From Bacteroidota bacterium (GTDB lineage: Bacteria; Bacteroidota; Bacteroidia; Bacteroidales; UBA10428), in NCBI GenBank assembly GCA_023442525.1, contig JAEZZA010000004.1:62001-126000 (forward strand): DNA of 64,000 nucleotides. Reading direction: 5' to 3'. The notes under the pieces were generated by a model. It worked only from the letters and a program-made list of their open reading frames with translations. It was not told the origin of the DNA and ran no database searches. Both the position numbers and the translations under genes were made by a program. Below are positions 9,901 to 17,595 of the stretch, piece after piece. The first letter of the stretch is position 1. Every line of letters starts with the position of its first letter.

Positions 9901-10764
9901 CTGGGATTGGATCTTTTGCCTGTTATCATTCACGGAGCAGGCGATTGCATGAACAAAGGTGAGAATCACCTGCGTGGCGGATCAATCACCGTTAAAATAT
10001 TCCCCCGTATTAAACCCGGTGATCCGGAATATGGTGCCGATTATCACGAAATGAAAAATTCCATGCTTCGCTTTTACAGGCAGAACTATGCACGAATGAA
10101 AGAGGAGCTTGAAACGCCGGATTATTTCAGAAGAAAGCTGATTCGAAACTATATTTATAAAGGACCGGTTCTGGAATGGTATACCCGAATCAAGCTTTCA
10201 CTTGAGAATAATTATATCTGCCTGAACGATCTGATTCCCCGGAAAGCCACAATAACTGATATTGGATGCGGATATGGGTACCTTACCCACATACTCAGCT
10301 TTGTTTCAAGCGAACGTACCATTACTGCGTTTGATTATGACGAGGATAAAATTGAGGTTGCCTCCGGTTGCATGTCAATCCAACCCAATGTTGAATTCAG
10401 ATGTGCCGATGTAACAACCGTTGATTTTACTGAATCGGATGTTTTCGTTCTGAGCGATGTGCTGCATTATTTGCCGGATGATAAACAGGAAGAACTTATA
10501 TCGAGATGCATGCAAAAATTGAAACCGGGTGGTAAGATTTTGATTCGCGATGCAGATCGTGATTTGGTAAAACGACATAAAGGAACACGCTATACAGAAT
10601 TCTTTTCCACACGTTCAGGCTTTAATAAATCGAATAACAACCGGCTCTATTTCTTTGCGGGAAGCAAGATCAGGACAATTGCAGGAAAAAATGGATTCAA
10701 TATAAAAGAATCCGATCAAACGAAATTAACTTCCAATATTTTGTATGTTTTGGAGAGAGCATAG
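6922..10764 (+). CDS. Trifunctional MMPL transporter / lysophospholipid acyltransferase / SAM methyltransferase
   Basis: 1280-residue fusion. Residues 1 to about 800 form an MMPL/RND-type exporter with two membrane bundles and a large periplasmic loop after each first helix. Residues about 830-1060 are a PlsC-like acyltransferase with NHQSHID (His903, HX4D) and FPEGSRS (from residue 969). Residues about 1080-1280 are a class I methyltransferase with DIGCGYG starting at residue 1113. In flexirubin/APE clusters these activities fit export or membrane placement of the aryl polyene, esterification, and methylation of the aryl head. The frame runs unbroken across all three domains. The order of catalytic events is inference. 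Confidence 0.88.
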   Translation: MEAIFLNLFHFFRKRRLWLFVAVIAIISVAVFLASRIKLEEDITRMISGSDKTGMLTKIVEQSEFLDKIIITLSTEDITYKDSLEKAGDRLADTLLSPAFQPYVKEVTYKISDTVVEAMFNLVYNNLPLFLEEEDYAAVDSAILPHSIDRSVLNVYRNLLSPASFAMKKMILRDPLGISSIALKKLGSFQNDENYTMVNSRIYSRDTTSLMLFISPVYKPKETSKNVEFADILRNTLKEIGSEYNVEAAAFGSALIAAGNADRLKRDIRLTLSISIILLTLIISFSIRKKKLFPFIFLPAVFGGILALAVLFLLKGKVSVISLSIGSVILAITVDYALHITTHYKHRHSIIGTIKDVSFPIIVCGFATAFEFLALVFVSSESLKELGILAAISVVTAAFFTMVVLPHILEMSTGKADETEEKNLLEWVLDKITRYAFHKKKLLLAAMVIYSIASLFYLSRVGFESDMMKMNYMSADLRKAESKLDRINNASLNSIYVVSYGNNIQKALESNERVISRASDLKSEGIVSNYTSPASLLMSDSVQQQKIQKWNEFWSNHDIAAVINTLDAKASRTGFRSGSFEEFTSLLGNSYSPDSNLFRTLQSIFSIENISVNPEMTSIVTALKVRPENVDKASASFADIQGAMVIDRKSALSGIVDTLGDDFNFIANVSLLLILLVLILAFGRLELGIITFVPIFLSWIWTLGFMGMTGIKFNIFNIIISSFITGLGIDYSIYIMQGLVQGYKSDNHNLLSYKTCILISVMISISGTGVMILAKHPALNSIAIISIFGLLAVVLISYTFEPLLFNYLVSKNNKPRVLPVTLSDILTTIVVFTIFVIGCVFMNAVLLLVWIIPVKKEYKKLWIHYAIMLWCRIPVYAMIHIRKSVVNTSREDFSKPALIISNHQSHIDLLLLLMLNPKLIVLTTKWVWNNPIYMLVIRYLNYYPVMEGYGDLMEKISDRVKEGYSVIVFPEGSRSADSSITRFHKGAFLMAHTLGLDLLPVIIHGAGDCMNKGENHLRGGSITVKIFPRIKPGDPEYGADYHEMKNSMLRFYRQNYARMKEELETPDYFRRKLIRNYIYKGPVLEWYTRIKLSLENNYICLNDLIPRKATITDIGCGYGYLTHILSFVSSERTITAFDYDEDKIEVASGCMSIQPNVEFRCADVTTVDFTESDVFVLSDVLHYLPDDKQEELISRCMQKLKPGGKILIRDADRDLVKRHKGTRYTEFFSTRSGFNKSNNNRLYFFAGSKIRTIAGKNGFNIKESDQTKLTSNILYVLERA

Positions 10765-10839
10765 TGAATAAACTACTGTAACTCTTTTAATAATGCATCG
10801 TAACATATCTATTCAATTTAAATTAATATCGGAATGATT

Positions 10840-11436
10840 ATGAAAAAAATCTTAGTTCTGACAATTTCTGCTTTTCTTGTAATGAGCATGAACGCACAGA
10901 AAATTACATTGAAAAGCGGTTCAGTAAATGCACTTAAAGGCGAAAAAACCATGCTTGCCGAGTACGACTACAGCAATTTGAAAGTAGGTAAATTCGACAA
11001 GGAAGAGGATTATATCGAAAAAAAAGTGGCCGATTATGAGAAATCTGAGGCCGGCAAAGGCGAAAAATGGAAAGAATCATGGACAGCTGACCGCAAAAAC
11101 AGGTTTGAGCCTAAATTCGAACTTTTATTCAACGAAAATTCAAACGGTGTGAAGGTTGATCAGAATGCATCCGATGCCAAATATAAAATTCTGGTACATA
11201 CTACATTCATTGAACCCGGCTTCAATGTAGGAGTAACCCGAAAACCTGCTTTTATAAATTCTGAAGTCAGGATTTCAGAAGTCGCCAGTGGTAAAGAAAT
11301 TGCAGTTATTACCGTTCAGAATTGCCCGGGCCGGGATGTTATGGGATTTGACTATGATACAGGATACCGTATCGAAGAAGCCTATGCCAAGCTTGGAAAA
11401 TCCATTGCCGCATTCATAAATAAGCAGACCAGGTAA
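10840..11436 (+). CDS. Secreted protein of unknown function
   Basis: 198-residue protein (200 if the in-frame ATG at 10834 is used). The start chosen gives a signal peptide, MKKILVLTISAFLVMSMNAQ, cleaved after Ala-Gln-type residues. The mature part is charged and Lys/Glu-rich (KVADYEKSEAGKGEKWKE), then predicted beta-rich (YKILVHTTFIEPGFNVGV), ending with a short helix. I do not recognise a family with confidence. It stands alone between the pigment cluster and a terminator at 11459-11489. A periplasmic or outer-membrane-associated location is likely. Confidence 0.65.
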   Translation: MKKILVLTISAFLVMSMNAQKITLKSGSVNALKGEKTMLAEYDYSNLKVGKFDKEEDYIEKKVADYEKSEAGKGEKWKESWTADRKNRFEPKFELLFNENSNGVKVDQNASDAKYKILVHTTFIEPGFNVGVTRKPAFINSEVRISEVASGKEIAVITVQNCPGRDVMGFDYDTGYRIEEAYAKLGKSIAAFINKQTR

Positions 11437-11458
11437 ACTGCTGTTATAAAATACAAAG

Positions 11459-11489
11459 CGGTGAGCCAATTTGGTTCACCGTTTTTTTT
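11459..11489 (+). terminator. Rho-independent terminator
   Basis: The arms cggtgagcca (11459-11468) and tggttcaccg (11472-11481) pair around a 3-base loop, with one internal mismatch. A run of eight T follows. It lies 22 bp after the stop of the secreted protein gene and should end its transcript. Confidence 0.85.
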
Positions 11490-11571
11490 GTTATAACATA
11501 TACATCATTATTTATAAATTCGTGCGCATTAAGTATTCTGATTCCGGATACCGGATATTCTGGATCAAACA

Positions 11572-11611
11572 CACATTAGCACATTGGCACATTGGCATAT
11601 TAGCAAATTAA
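11572..11611. repeat. Five tandem octamers just before the DUF2179 gene
   Basis: Period-8 repeat: CACATTAG, CACATTGG, CACATTGG, CATATTAG, CAAATTAA. It ends 3 bp before the ATG at 11615. A short relative on the other strand is seen near 50321-50342 (gtgccaatttgccaatatgc). It may sit in the 5' untranslated region of the downstream gene. Confidence 0.7.
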
Positions 11612-11614
11612 ACC

Positions 11615-12196
11615 ATGGAACTCCTGAATTCACCTTACTTTGATTATATCATACTTCCGTTATTGATTTTTGTCCTGCGCATTTTCGACGTTTCACTCGA
11701 TACGATGCGTATTATATTTATGACTAAAGGCTACAGGAAACTGGCTCCGGTAATCGGATTTTTTGAGATTCTCATCTGGATTGTGGCTATAACCCGGATA
11801 ATGCAAAACCTGAATAACTGGGTGACTTATATAGGTTATGCCGCAGGTTTTGCTACTGGTAATTACGTGGGAATGTTGCTCGACGAGAAACTCGCAATTG
11901 GTCATGAAATGATACGGGTGATAACCAAAATTGAGCCGACCGGTTTGGCCGACAGACTACGAAGTGCAGGTTTCGGAGTTACTTCGGTGAGAGCAACGGG
12001 AATGCAGGGCGATGTGGGCATCCATTATATTGTTGTTAACCGGAAGAACCTGAAAACTGCAGTTAAAATAATTGAAGAACATTCACCCAGTGCCTTCTAC
12101 ACTGTAGAAAACATACATTTTGTAAACCGTCCGCTCGATAAAAATATTAATCCCAACAGGGGAGGAACAGAGATAGTTCCGAAGGCGAGACCGTGA
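11615..12196 (+). CDS. DUF2179/UPF0316-family membrane protein
   Basis: 193-residue protein with three or so N-terminal membrane segments (residues about 8-100; IILPLLIFVLRIFDVSLDTM), then a soluble C-terminal domain (about 105-175; EPTGLADRLRSAGFGVTSV) of the DUF2179 type. Related YitT-like proteins pair membrane helices with this domain, and the function of the UPF0316 group is not established. A 40-bp octamer repeat precedes it closely. It is transcribed rightward and converges on the LysE-type gene across a second octamer repeat. Confidence 0.75.
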   Translation: MELLNSPYFDYIILPLLIFVLRIFDVSLDTMRIIFMTKGYRKLAPVIGFFEILIWIVAITRIMQNLNNWVTYIGYAAGFATGNYVGMLLDEKLAIGHEMIRVITKIEPTGLADRLRSAGFGVTSVRATGMQGDVGIHYIVVNRKNLKTAVKIIEEHSPSAFYTVENIHFVNRPLDKNINPNRGGTEIVPKARP

Positions 12197-12241
12197 CTGC
12201 CTGACTGCCTGACTGCACGACAGCCCGACTGCCCGACTTAC
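12194..12241. repeat. Six tandem octamers, GACTGCC type
   Basis: Period-8 array: TGACTGCC twice, TGACTGCA, CGACAGCC, CGACTGCC, CGACTTAC. It spans the stop of the DUF2179 gene and reaches into the stop codon of the convergent LysE-type gene (12238-12240). No hairpin terminator is visible between these convergent genes, so the array fills the place where one would be expected. Confidence 0.75.
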
Positions 12242-12834
12242 CCTAAAATGAACCAGGATCCGATTCCGATAAGGATAATACCTGACGCAATGTAAATGCC
12301 CCGCAATATCCGCGTATGAATCAGATTACTTAGGCGGTAGGCGAAATAAGCCTTTATTATGTCAAATATTGCCATTACTGTCAGGGCAGCAGCATAGTAT
12401 ATGAAAGTTTCTTTTCCGCTATGGGTGAAATTCCTCAGCGATACAGCCATGGTACCCATCCAGAAGATGAGTACCGAGGGATTCATGAGGTTAACAAAAA
12501 ATCCGTTGGCAAAGGTCTTCCAGTTTTGCTGAACAGAAAGTGTTTCCAATTCGGCCTTTTTCCGTCTTAAAATATAATTCACACCAAAGGCCATAAAAAG
12601 AACTCCACCTGTAATATTGAAATACTGGTTACTGATAACAGTCTGGTTTATCCACGAGGCAAAGAAATAGATCGATGTAATAATCATCGCATCACACAGA
12701 ACAACGCCTGCGTCAAACCAGAGGGCTGCCTTAAATCCCCTGGTCATGCTGGTTTCAATCAGCATAAAGAAAGTAGCTCCAAGCAGTGTACTTAGTACAA
12801 GGCCTGTTAACAGGCCTTTAATTATTATGTCCAT
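12238..12834 (-). CDS. LysE/RhtB-family exporter
   Basis: 198-residue membrane protein with about six hydrophobic segments. Its opening, IIKGLLTGLVLSTLLGATFF, corresponds to the G-x-x-x-GP-type first helix of LysE/RhtB amino-acid exporters, and NLMNPSVLIFWMGTMA is the family's characteristic N-P-x-x-x-x-F-W block. The family exports amino acids or small derivatives. The gene overlaps the GH3-family gene by 17 bp. The overlap region holds a perfect 20-bp palindrome. As last gene of the operon it may export that pathway's product. Confidence 0.85.
   Translation of the reverse strand: MDIIIKGLLTGLVLSTLLGATFFMLIETSMTRGFKAALWFDAGVVLCDAMIITSIYFFASWINQTVISNQYFNITGGVLFMAFGVNYILRRKKAELETLSVQQNWKTFANGFFVNLMNPSVLIFWMGTMAVSLRNFTHSGKETFIYYAAALTVMAIFDIIKAYFAYRLSNLIHTRILRGIYIASGIILIGIGSWFILG
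12799..12818. repeat. Perfect 20-bp palindrome at the GH3/LysE overlap
   Basis: The half-site AAGGCCTGTT is followed directly by its exact reverse complement AACAGGCCTT. It overlaps the first codons of the LysE-type gene and the last base pairs before the GH3 stop. In mRNA it could fold just inside the LysE-type reading frame and affect coupled translation; as DNA it could be a dyad for a protein. Either role is inference. Confidence 0.7.
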
Positions 12835-14353
12835 TCAGATACTGTCTTGAAAACTCGTTCCACTCGGCATATTGATTCCCGATAACTCTGGGAAATTTAT
12901 GTTGTCCTCCTTCTTTTCCTTTCATTTTTAGCCATTCATAGAATGCCTTGGGCTGAATAATCTCAACCAATACTTCTTTTAATGCAGCCCGTCTTTCAAC
13001 CGCGTAATCATCATTCAGTTTACACAACGTCTGATCGAGCAGGTCCCTCAGTTTCTGCGGGTCAAAAATCGCATCGTCGGTACCAATGTACCATTTATGA
13101 GCAAATCTTTTTTCAAAAGGAATTCCGGCAACCGTGAATTCTTTAATCTGGATATTCATTGCTTCCGCAATTTCGCTAATAGCACTCGTCATATTGTCCA
13201 CGCTCAGATGTTCACCGCATAAACTCAAAAAGTGCTTGGTACGCCCTGTTATTACAATTTCATAATCTTTTACAGAAGTAAATTTTATGGTATCACCTAT
13301 CAGATACCGCCATGTGCCTGCGTTGGTTGAAATGATCAGCGCATAATCCTCATTCTCCCTGACTTCATCCAGGAGTAATACCTGCGGATTTTTAACCAGA
13401 CTTCCATCCGGTCGAAAATTAGAGGAGTTGAAAGGTATAAATTCAAAAAAGATACCATTATCCAGTACGAGTTGCATGGGCCGGTCTTTTTTGCGCTGAT
13501 ATGCAAGAAAACCCTCAGACGCCAGATAAGTTTCGAGGTAATGAATTTCTTTACCCATTAACTTCTCAAACGATTTCCTATAGGGCGAGAAATGAACTCC
13601 GCCATGCGCAAATACCCTGAAATTTGGCCAGAGATCATGGATATTTTGCAAACCGTAATGATCAATAATCTTTTCCAGAAGGATTTGAACCCATGCCGGG
13701 ACGCCGCAGATTCCTCCGATATTCCAGTCCTTGGCTTTGAGAACAATTTTATCAAGCTTGGTATTCCAGTCTTTTTCCTTTGAGATCTGCCCCGGTTTAT
13801 AAAAACTGTTGAACCAGAAGGGTAATCTTCCGGCAAGTATACCGCTCAGGTCACCCTCAAAGTATTTTTCCATGTTTATCAGAGACGTACTGCCTCCCAG
13901 CATGAGGATGCTGCTTTCATAGAAATGAGGAGGAAGATCCAGTTCGGCAAGGGACAAAAGTTGCCGTATTCCAATCTTTCGGATCGACTTGATCATATCG
14001 CGTGTGATAGGAACGCGTTTACTTGAATCATTGGATGTCCCCGACGTCAATCCAAAGTACTTAACCTTACCAGGCCAGGTTACATCGGGTTTACCTTCGA
14101 GCAGCAAATGCCAGTATTCACTGAAAAGTAGTTCATAGTTGTACAGTGGCACATTTTTCCTGAATTCGCCAACAACATCATCATTGTCCAGTATTTCACC
14201 GAAAACGTGATCTTTCCCGAAACGGGTATTTCGTGCTTTCTGTAACAATGCCTGCAAGGTTTTCACCTGCAGATTGAAGTTTAATTGCTTTTTTTCGAGG
14301 CTGTTTTTCCTGTTTATCAGTACACCATGCAAAATATTACCCACGAGAGCCAT
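12818..14353 (-). CDS. GH3-family acyl-amide synthetase
   Basis: 511-residue member of the GH3 (auxin-responsive) family of adenylate-forming enzymes. Characterised plant members activate a carboxylate with ATP and join it to an amino acid. ATP-loop-type motif: YFGLTSGTSNDSSKRVPI near residue 95. Other family blocks are YLASEGFLAYQ and TWRYLIGDTIKF. I chose ATG at 14353 (MALVGNILHG) over the longer frame that begins with TTG at 14365, because the family usually starts this way. It lies 49 bp after the oxoamine synthase gene and overlaps the exporter gene by 17 bp. The substrate is unknown. Confidence 0.85.
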   Translation of the reverse strand: MALVGNILHGVLINRKNSLEKKQLNFNLQVKTLQALLQKARNTRFGKDHVFGEILDNDDVVGEFRKNVPLYNYELLFSEYWHLLLEGKPDVTWPGKVKYFGLTSGTSNDSSKRVPITRDMIKSIRKIGIRQLLSLAELDLPPHFYESSILMLGGSTSLINMEKYFEGDLSGILAGRLPFWFNSFYKPGQISKEKDWNTKLDKIVLKAKDWNIGGICGVPAWVQILLEKIIDHYGLQNIHDLWPNFRVFAHGGVHFSPYRKSFEKLMGKEIHYLETYLASEGFLAYQRKKDRPMQLVLDNGIFFEFIPFNSSNFRPDGSLVKNPQVLLLDEVRENEDYALIISTNAGTWRYLIGDTIKFTSVKDYEIVITGRTKHFLSLCGEHLSVDNMTSAISEIAEAMNIQIKEFTVAGIPFEKRFAHKWYIGTDDAIFDPQKLRDLLDQTLCKLNDDYAVERRAALKEVLVEIIQPKAFYEWLKMKGKEGGQHKFPRVIGNQYAEWNEFSRQYLNGHNN

Positions 14354-14402
14354 ATCGCAATGCAATTTGAGAAAATAGGGCGTAAATGTAACAAAAAAGT
14401 AA

Positions 14403-15659
14403 TTAGTCGATCAGGTCTATCATTTCCTGTTCAACTTCAATTCGGGCAGTCTTTAGCATATCGATTGCAATTTCAATGTCCTTTTCCTGGTGTGATGCCA
14501 TAAGCTGGAACCTGAAAATAGCCTTGCTTTTGGGAACAGCAGGAAATTCAATAAGATTCAGCAATAGTCCTTTTTCAAAGATCTTTTTAAAGATCATACG
14601 CGCCGGACGTTCGTGTCCTATCAGCACAGGAACAATTTGTGAAGGTATACCATTAAGCGTGAATCCGTTTTCTTTGAATTTGCTTACCGTGAACTGCACG
14701 AGCTCTCTCAGACGGTTTCTGATATCTTCACCTTCCTGCGAAAAGATTAGGTCCAGGCTCTGCGATGCAATATGGCATTGTAAGGGCGAAGCACCGGTAG
14801 AAAATACATATGTTGGCGTCATAGCAACCATTTGTCGCCTGATATCCGCCGGCCCTGAAACAAAACCTCCATTGGTGCCAAAGGCTTTGCTGAATGCGCC
14901 GCATATCACCAGGTTTTTTGAATAATCCAGGTCGATTGTTTCAAGCAGTCCAAGTCCGTGCTTACCCATTACACCCAGGTCATGAGCCGTGTCAATAATA
15001 ACAATGGCATCGTACTTATAAGCGAGTTCCATTAACCGGCGCAGATCAGGCGAATCCGAATTCATGGAATATAACGTTTCTGTTACAATAAACAGACCGT
15101 TCTTATCATCTATCTGTCGGCATCGTTCAAGGACGGCATTCAGATGCGTCATGTCGTTATGATTGAACTTGAAAATGTTCTGGGTTGAAAACTTCGATGC
15201 AACCTGCATACAGTTATGAGCCAGGGCATCTATTACAATAGTATCCTTCCCGTTTGTCAGTCCGGTAACGGCTCCGAAACATGCCATCCAGCCCGACGGA
15301 AAGATCAGGGTACTTTTCTGGTGAAGCAGATTCGATAACTTGTCTTCCAACTCTGCCGTCCATACTGTTCTTCCGGTGAGAGTTGGGGACCCCGAACTGT
15401 GAATAATATTGTTATGGCTGATGAAATCCAACAACGAATCAATAATCTTCTTATTCGTTGATAATCCGAGGTAATCCTGGGTACCGAAGTTCAATGGCCT
15501 TCGGTTATCATTTTCCAGTCCAAAAGGCCAAAGATTCTGTTCTTCTCTTAAGGTTCCCCAATGGTTGAAAGGAGCATATCTTTCTGTGAGATTCTTTCCT
15601 GAAAAATTCATGAAATTCAAACCACTACCCTCGTAAGGTCCTAAAAATTGCGAAGTCAT
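14403..15659 (-). CDS. Alpha-oxoamine synthase family, PLP-dependent acyltransferase
   Basis: 418-residue fold-type I PLP enzyme of the 8-amino-7-oxononanoate synthase / glycine C-acetyltransferase / serine palmitoyltransferase group. The family condenses an acyl-CoA with an amino acid and releases CO2. The Schiff-base Lys is about residue 256 in CGAFSKAFGTNGGF, and the PLP-contacting block is IIDTAHDLGVMG, where most relatives have D-E-A-H-S. Other blocks: FGTQDYLGLS and HSSGSPTLTGRT. No biotin genes or threonine dehydrogenase lie nearby. It is 15 bp downstream of an acyl-CoA ligase gene that could supply the acyl donor, so a lipid-chain substrate is plausible. Confidence 0.85.
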   Translation of the reverse strand: MTSQFLGPYEGSGLNFMNFSGKNLTERYAPFNHWGTLREEQNLWPFGLENDNRRPLNFGTQDYLGLSTNKKIIDSLLDFISHNNIIHSSGSPTLTGRTVWTAELEDKLSNLLHQKSTLIFPSGWMACFGAVTGLTNGKDTIVIDALAHNCMQVASKFSTQNIFKFNHNDMTHLNAVLERCRQIDDKNGLFIVTETLYSMNSDSPDLRRLMELAYKYDAIVIIDTAHDLGVMGKHGLGLLETIDLDYSKNLVICGAFSKAFGTNGGFVSGPADIRRQMVAMTPTYVFSTGASPLQCHIASQSLDLIFSQEGEDIRNRLRELVQFTVSKFKENGFTLNGIPSQIVPVLIGHERPARMIFKKIFEKGLLLNLIEFPAVPKSKAIFRFQLMASHQEKDIEIAIDMLKTARIEVEQEMIDLID

Positions 15660-15674
15660 CCGGAAATATATTTA

Positions 15675-17474
15675 TTATTCACCTGTTTCTCCTTTTTGTA
15701 CAGAAAAAATCTCCTCAATAAGCTTCGCATAGCGACTTACCAGGAATTTTCTCTTTAATTTCAGCGTGGGCGACAATTCTCCGGTATTCGGACTCCATTC
15801 TTCCTGAACAAGGCGAAATCTTTTGATTTGCTCTGTCTGGCCAAGTTGTTTGTTCATTTCAATAACAACCCGCTGGAATCTGGCAATTACCTCAGGAATC
15901 TGAATAAGTTCCGCGTTATCGCGAAATGCAATACCATGCCTCATTGCCCAGTTGTGAAGGAAGTTAAACTCAGGTGAAATAATCGCGCTGGCGAATTTCT
16001 GGTTTTCACCAATTACCATAACTTGCTCTATAAAACTGGATTCCTTTAGCTTATTCTCGATTACCTGTGGAGCAATATATTTGCCGCTTGAAAGCTTGAA
16101 CATTTCTTTTTTTCGATCGGTAATTTTTAGATACCTGTTTTCCAACAGAATACCTATATCGCCGGTGTGAAGCCACCCCTCTTCGTCTATCACCTCTTTG
16201 GTAAGCACGGGATCGCCGTAATAACCTGCCATAACATTCGGACCCTTGCAGAGGATCTCTCCATCGTGAGCTATTCGCACTTCAACACCAGGAACTGCCG
16301 GGCCAACGGTACCGATACGTATGTCGCCAGTGGCCGGATGCCGATTGGTGGCTATAACAGGCGACGATTCCGTCATTCCGTATCCTTCAGCAACCGGTAC
16401 GCCGGCTGCATTAAATATTACACACAGTCGGGGTTGCAATGCTGCACCTCCTGCAACAATCAACTGAACCTGACCACCCAAAGCCTGGCGCCATTTCCTG
16501 AATACAAGCTTGTCGGCTATCATTAGCCTGAATTTATACCACCAGTTGTTTGTTTCAGGAATTCGATATTTCATCCCCAGGTTTACTGCCCAGAAAAAAA
16601 TCTGTTTCCTGATTCCGTGCAATTCCCTTCCCTTGCTTAATATTTTGTCGTATGTGCGTTCCAGAAGCCTTGGTACGGTTATAAAGACATGGGGCCGTAC
16701 TTCTTTCAGATTTTCCGAAATAGTACCCAGGTTCTCCGAATAGTAAATGCCTGCACCTATACTTTGAAAATAATAATTAATGGTTCTTTCAAAAACATGG
16801 CTTATCGGAAGAAAACTCAAGGTGCGGTGAGTGTGATTGAAATCATAGGTCTGTGAAATAGAGAGCACATTGCTCATAATATTCCGGTGCGATAGCATAA
16901 CACCCTTGGGATATCCGGTAGTCCCCGATGTATAGATCAATGTGGCCAGGTCTTCTTCCTTTATCGACCGCCTTATCTTGTCGAGTGTCTGATTCAGGCT
17001 TTCCGATTTTTTAATGCCCAGATCCAGTATTTGCTTCCAGTGCTTTGCACCTTCAACTGCGTTGTAGGTATAAATATCACGAATGCTCTTTATTTTTTCA
17101 GCAATGGGCTTCAGTTTATCGTACAACCCGCGGTCAGAAACTATTAGCAGCCTGGGTTCACAATTACCCAGAATATAGGTATAATCATCTTCGCTAATAG
17201 TAGGATAAATCGGAACATGAATAACTCCGATCTGGCTGAGCGCCATATCCATGATGTTCCATTCGGGACGGTTATTTGAAATGGTAGCTACCATATCGCC
17301 CTTCTGCAGTCCCGTTGCAATCAGGCCGTAACTTGTATTTTCAACTAATTCGAGATATTCTTTAACCGAATATCTAACCCATGAACCTTTTTCCTTACCA
17401 GCAAGTATATCCTCTTTTTCCGGACAGATTTTCAGTAAGTTATCCAGGATGTCAAAAGTCCTCAACAAATCCAT
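15675..17474 (-). CDS. Long-chain acyl-CoA synthetase (AMP-binding)
   Basis: 599-residue FadD15/FAA1-like ligase. The AMP-binding P-loop is LIYTSGTTGYPKGVMLSH near residue 178. Further motifs are VAEGYGMTESSPV, WLHTGDIG and the hinge region ITDRKKEMFKLSSGKYI. It activates fatty acids with ATP and CoA. It is the first gene of a four-gene leftward operon whose other products are an oxoamine synthase, a GH3-type ligase and a LysE-type exporter. It could also be a housekeeping acyl-CoA ligase that merely sits in the cluster. Confidence 0.9.
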   Translation of the reverse strand: MDLLRTFDILDNLLKICPEKEDILAGKEKGSWVRYSVKEYLELVENTSYGLIATGLQKGDMVATISNNRPEWNIMDMALSQIGVIHVPIYPTISEDDYTYILGNCEPRLLIVSDRGLYDKLKPIAEKIKSIRDIYTYNAVEGAKHWKQILDLGIKKSESLNQTLDKIRRSIKEEDLATLIYTSGTTGYPKGVMLSHRNIMSNVLSISQTYDFNHTHRTLSFLPISHVFERTINYYFQSIGAGIYYSENLGTISENLKEVRPHVFITVPRLLERTYDKILSKGRELHGIRKQIFFWAVNLGMKYRIPETNNWWYKFRLMIADKLVFRKWRQALGGQVQLIVAGGAALQPRLCVIFNAAGVPVAEGYGMTESSPVIATNRHPATGDIRIGTVGPAVPGVEVRIAHDGEILCKGPNVMAGYYGDPVLTKEVIDEEGWLHTGDIGILLENRYLKITDRKKEMFKLSSGKYIAPQVIENKLKESSFIEQVMVIGENQKFASAIISPEFNFLHNWAMRHGIAFRDNAELIQIPEVIARFQRVVIEMNKQLGQTEQIKRFRLVQEEWSPNTGELSPTLKLKRKFLVSRYAKLIEEIFSVQKGETGE

Positions 17475-17493
17475 GTAAAAACTATTTCTATTT

Positions 17494-17501
17494 CAAATAT
17501 A
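17494..17501 (-). promoter_or_regulatory. Candidate Bacteroidota -7 box for the acyl-CoA ligase operon
   Basis: On the minus strand it reads TATATTTG, matching TAnnTTTG, 20 bp before the ATG at 17474. No convincing TTTG lies at the -33 position, so this is only a half-match. Confidence 0.4.
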
Positions 17502-17595
17502 ACTAATAAGTCCATATTTTTCTGATGTTATGTATCATTATCATTTTTTTAGCCTGTTGAAAAAATTACCTTTTCTTGATAATTAAGAAAGATGT

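Noticed and set aside
14354..14365. Longer start of the GH3 gene at TTG 14365
   Set aside because: It adds only four residues before an ATG that matches the usual family N-terminus.
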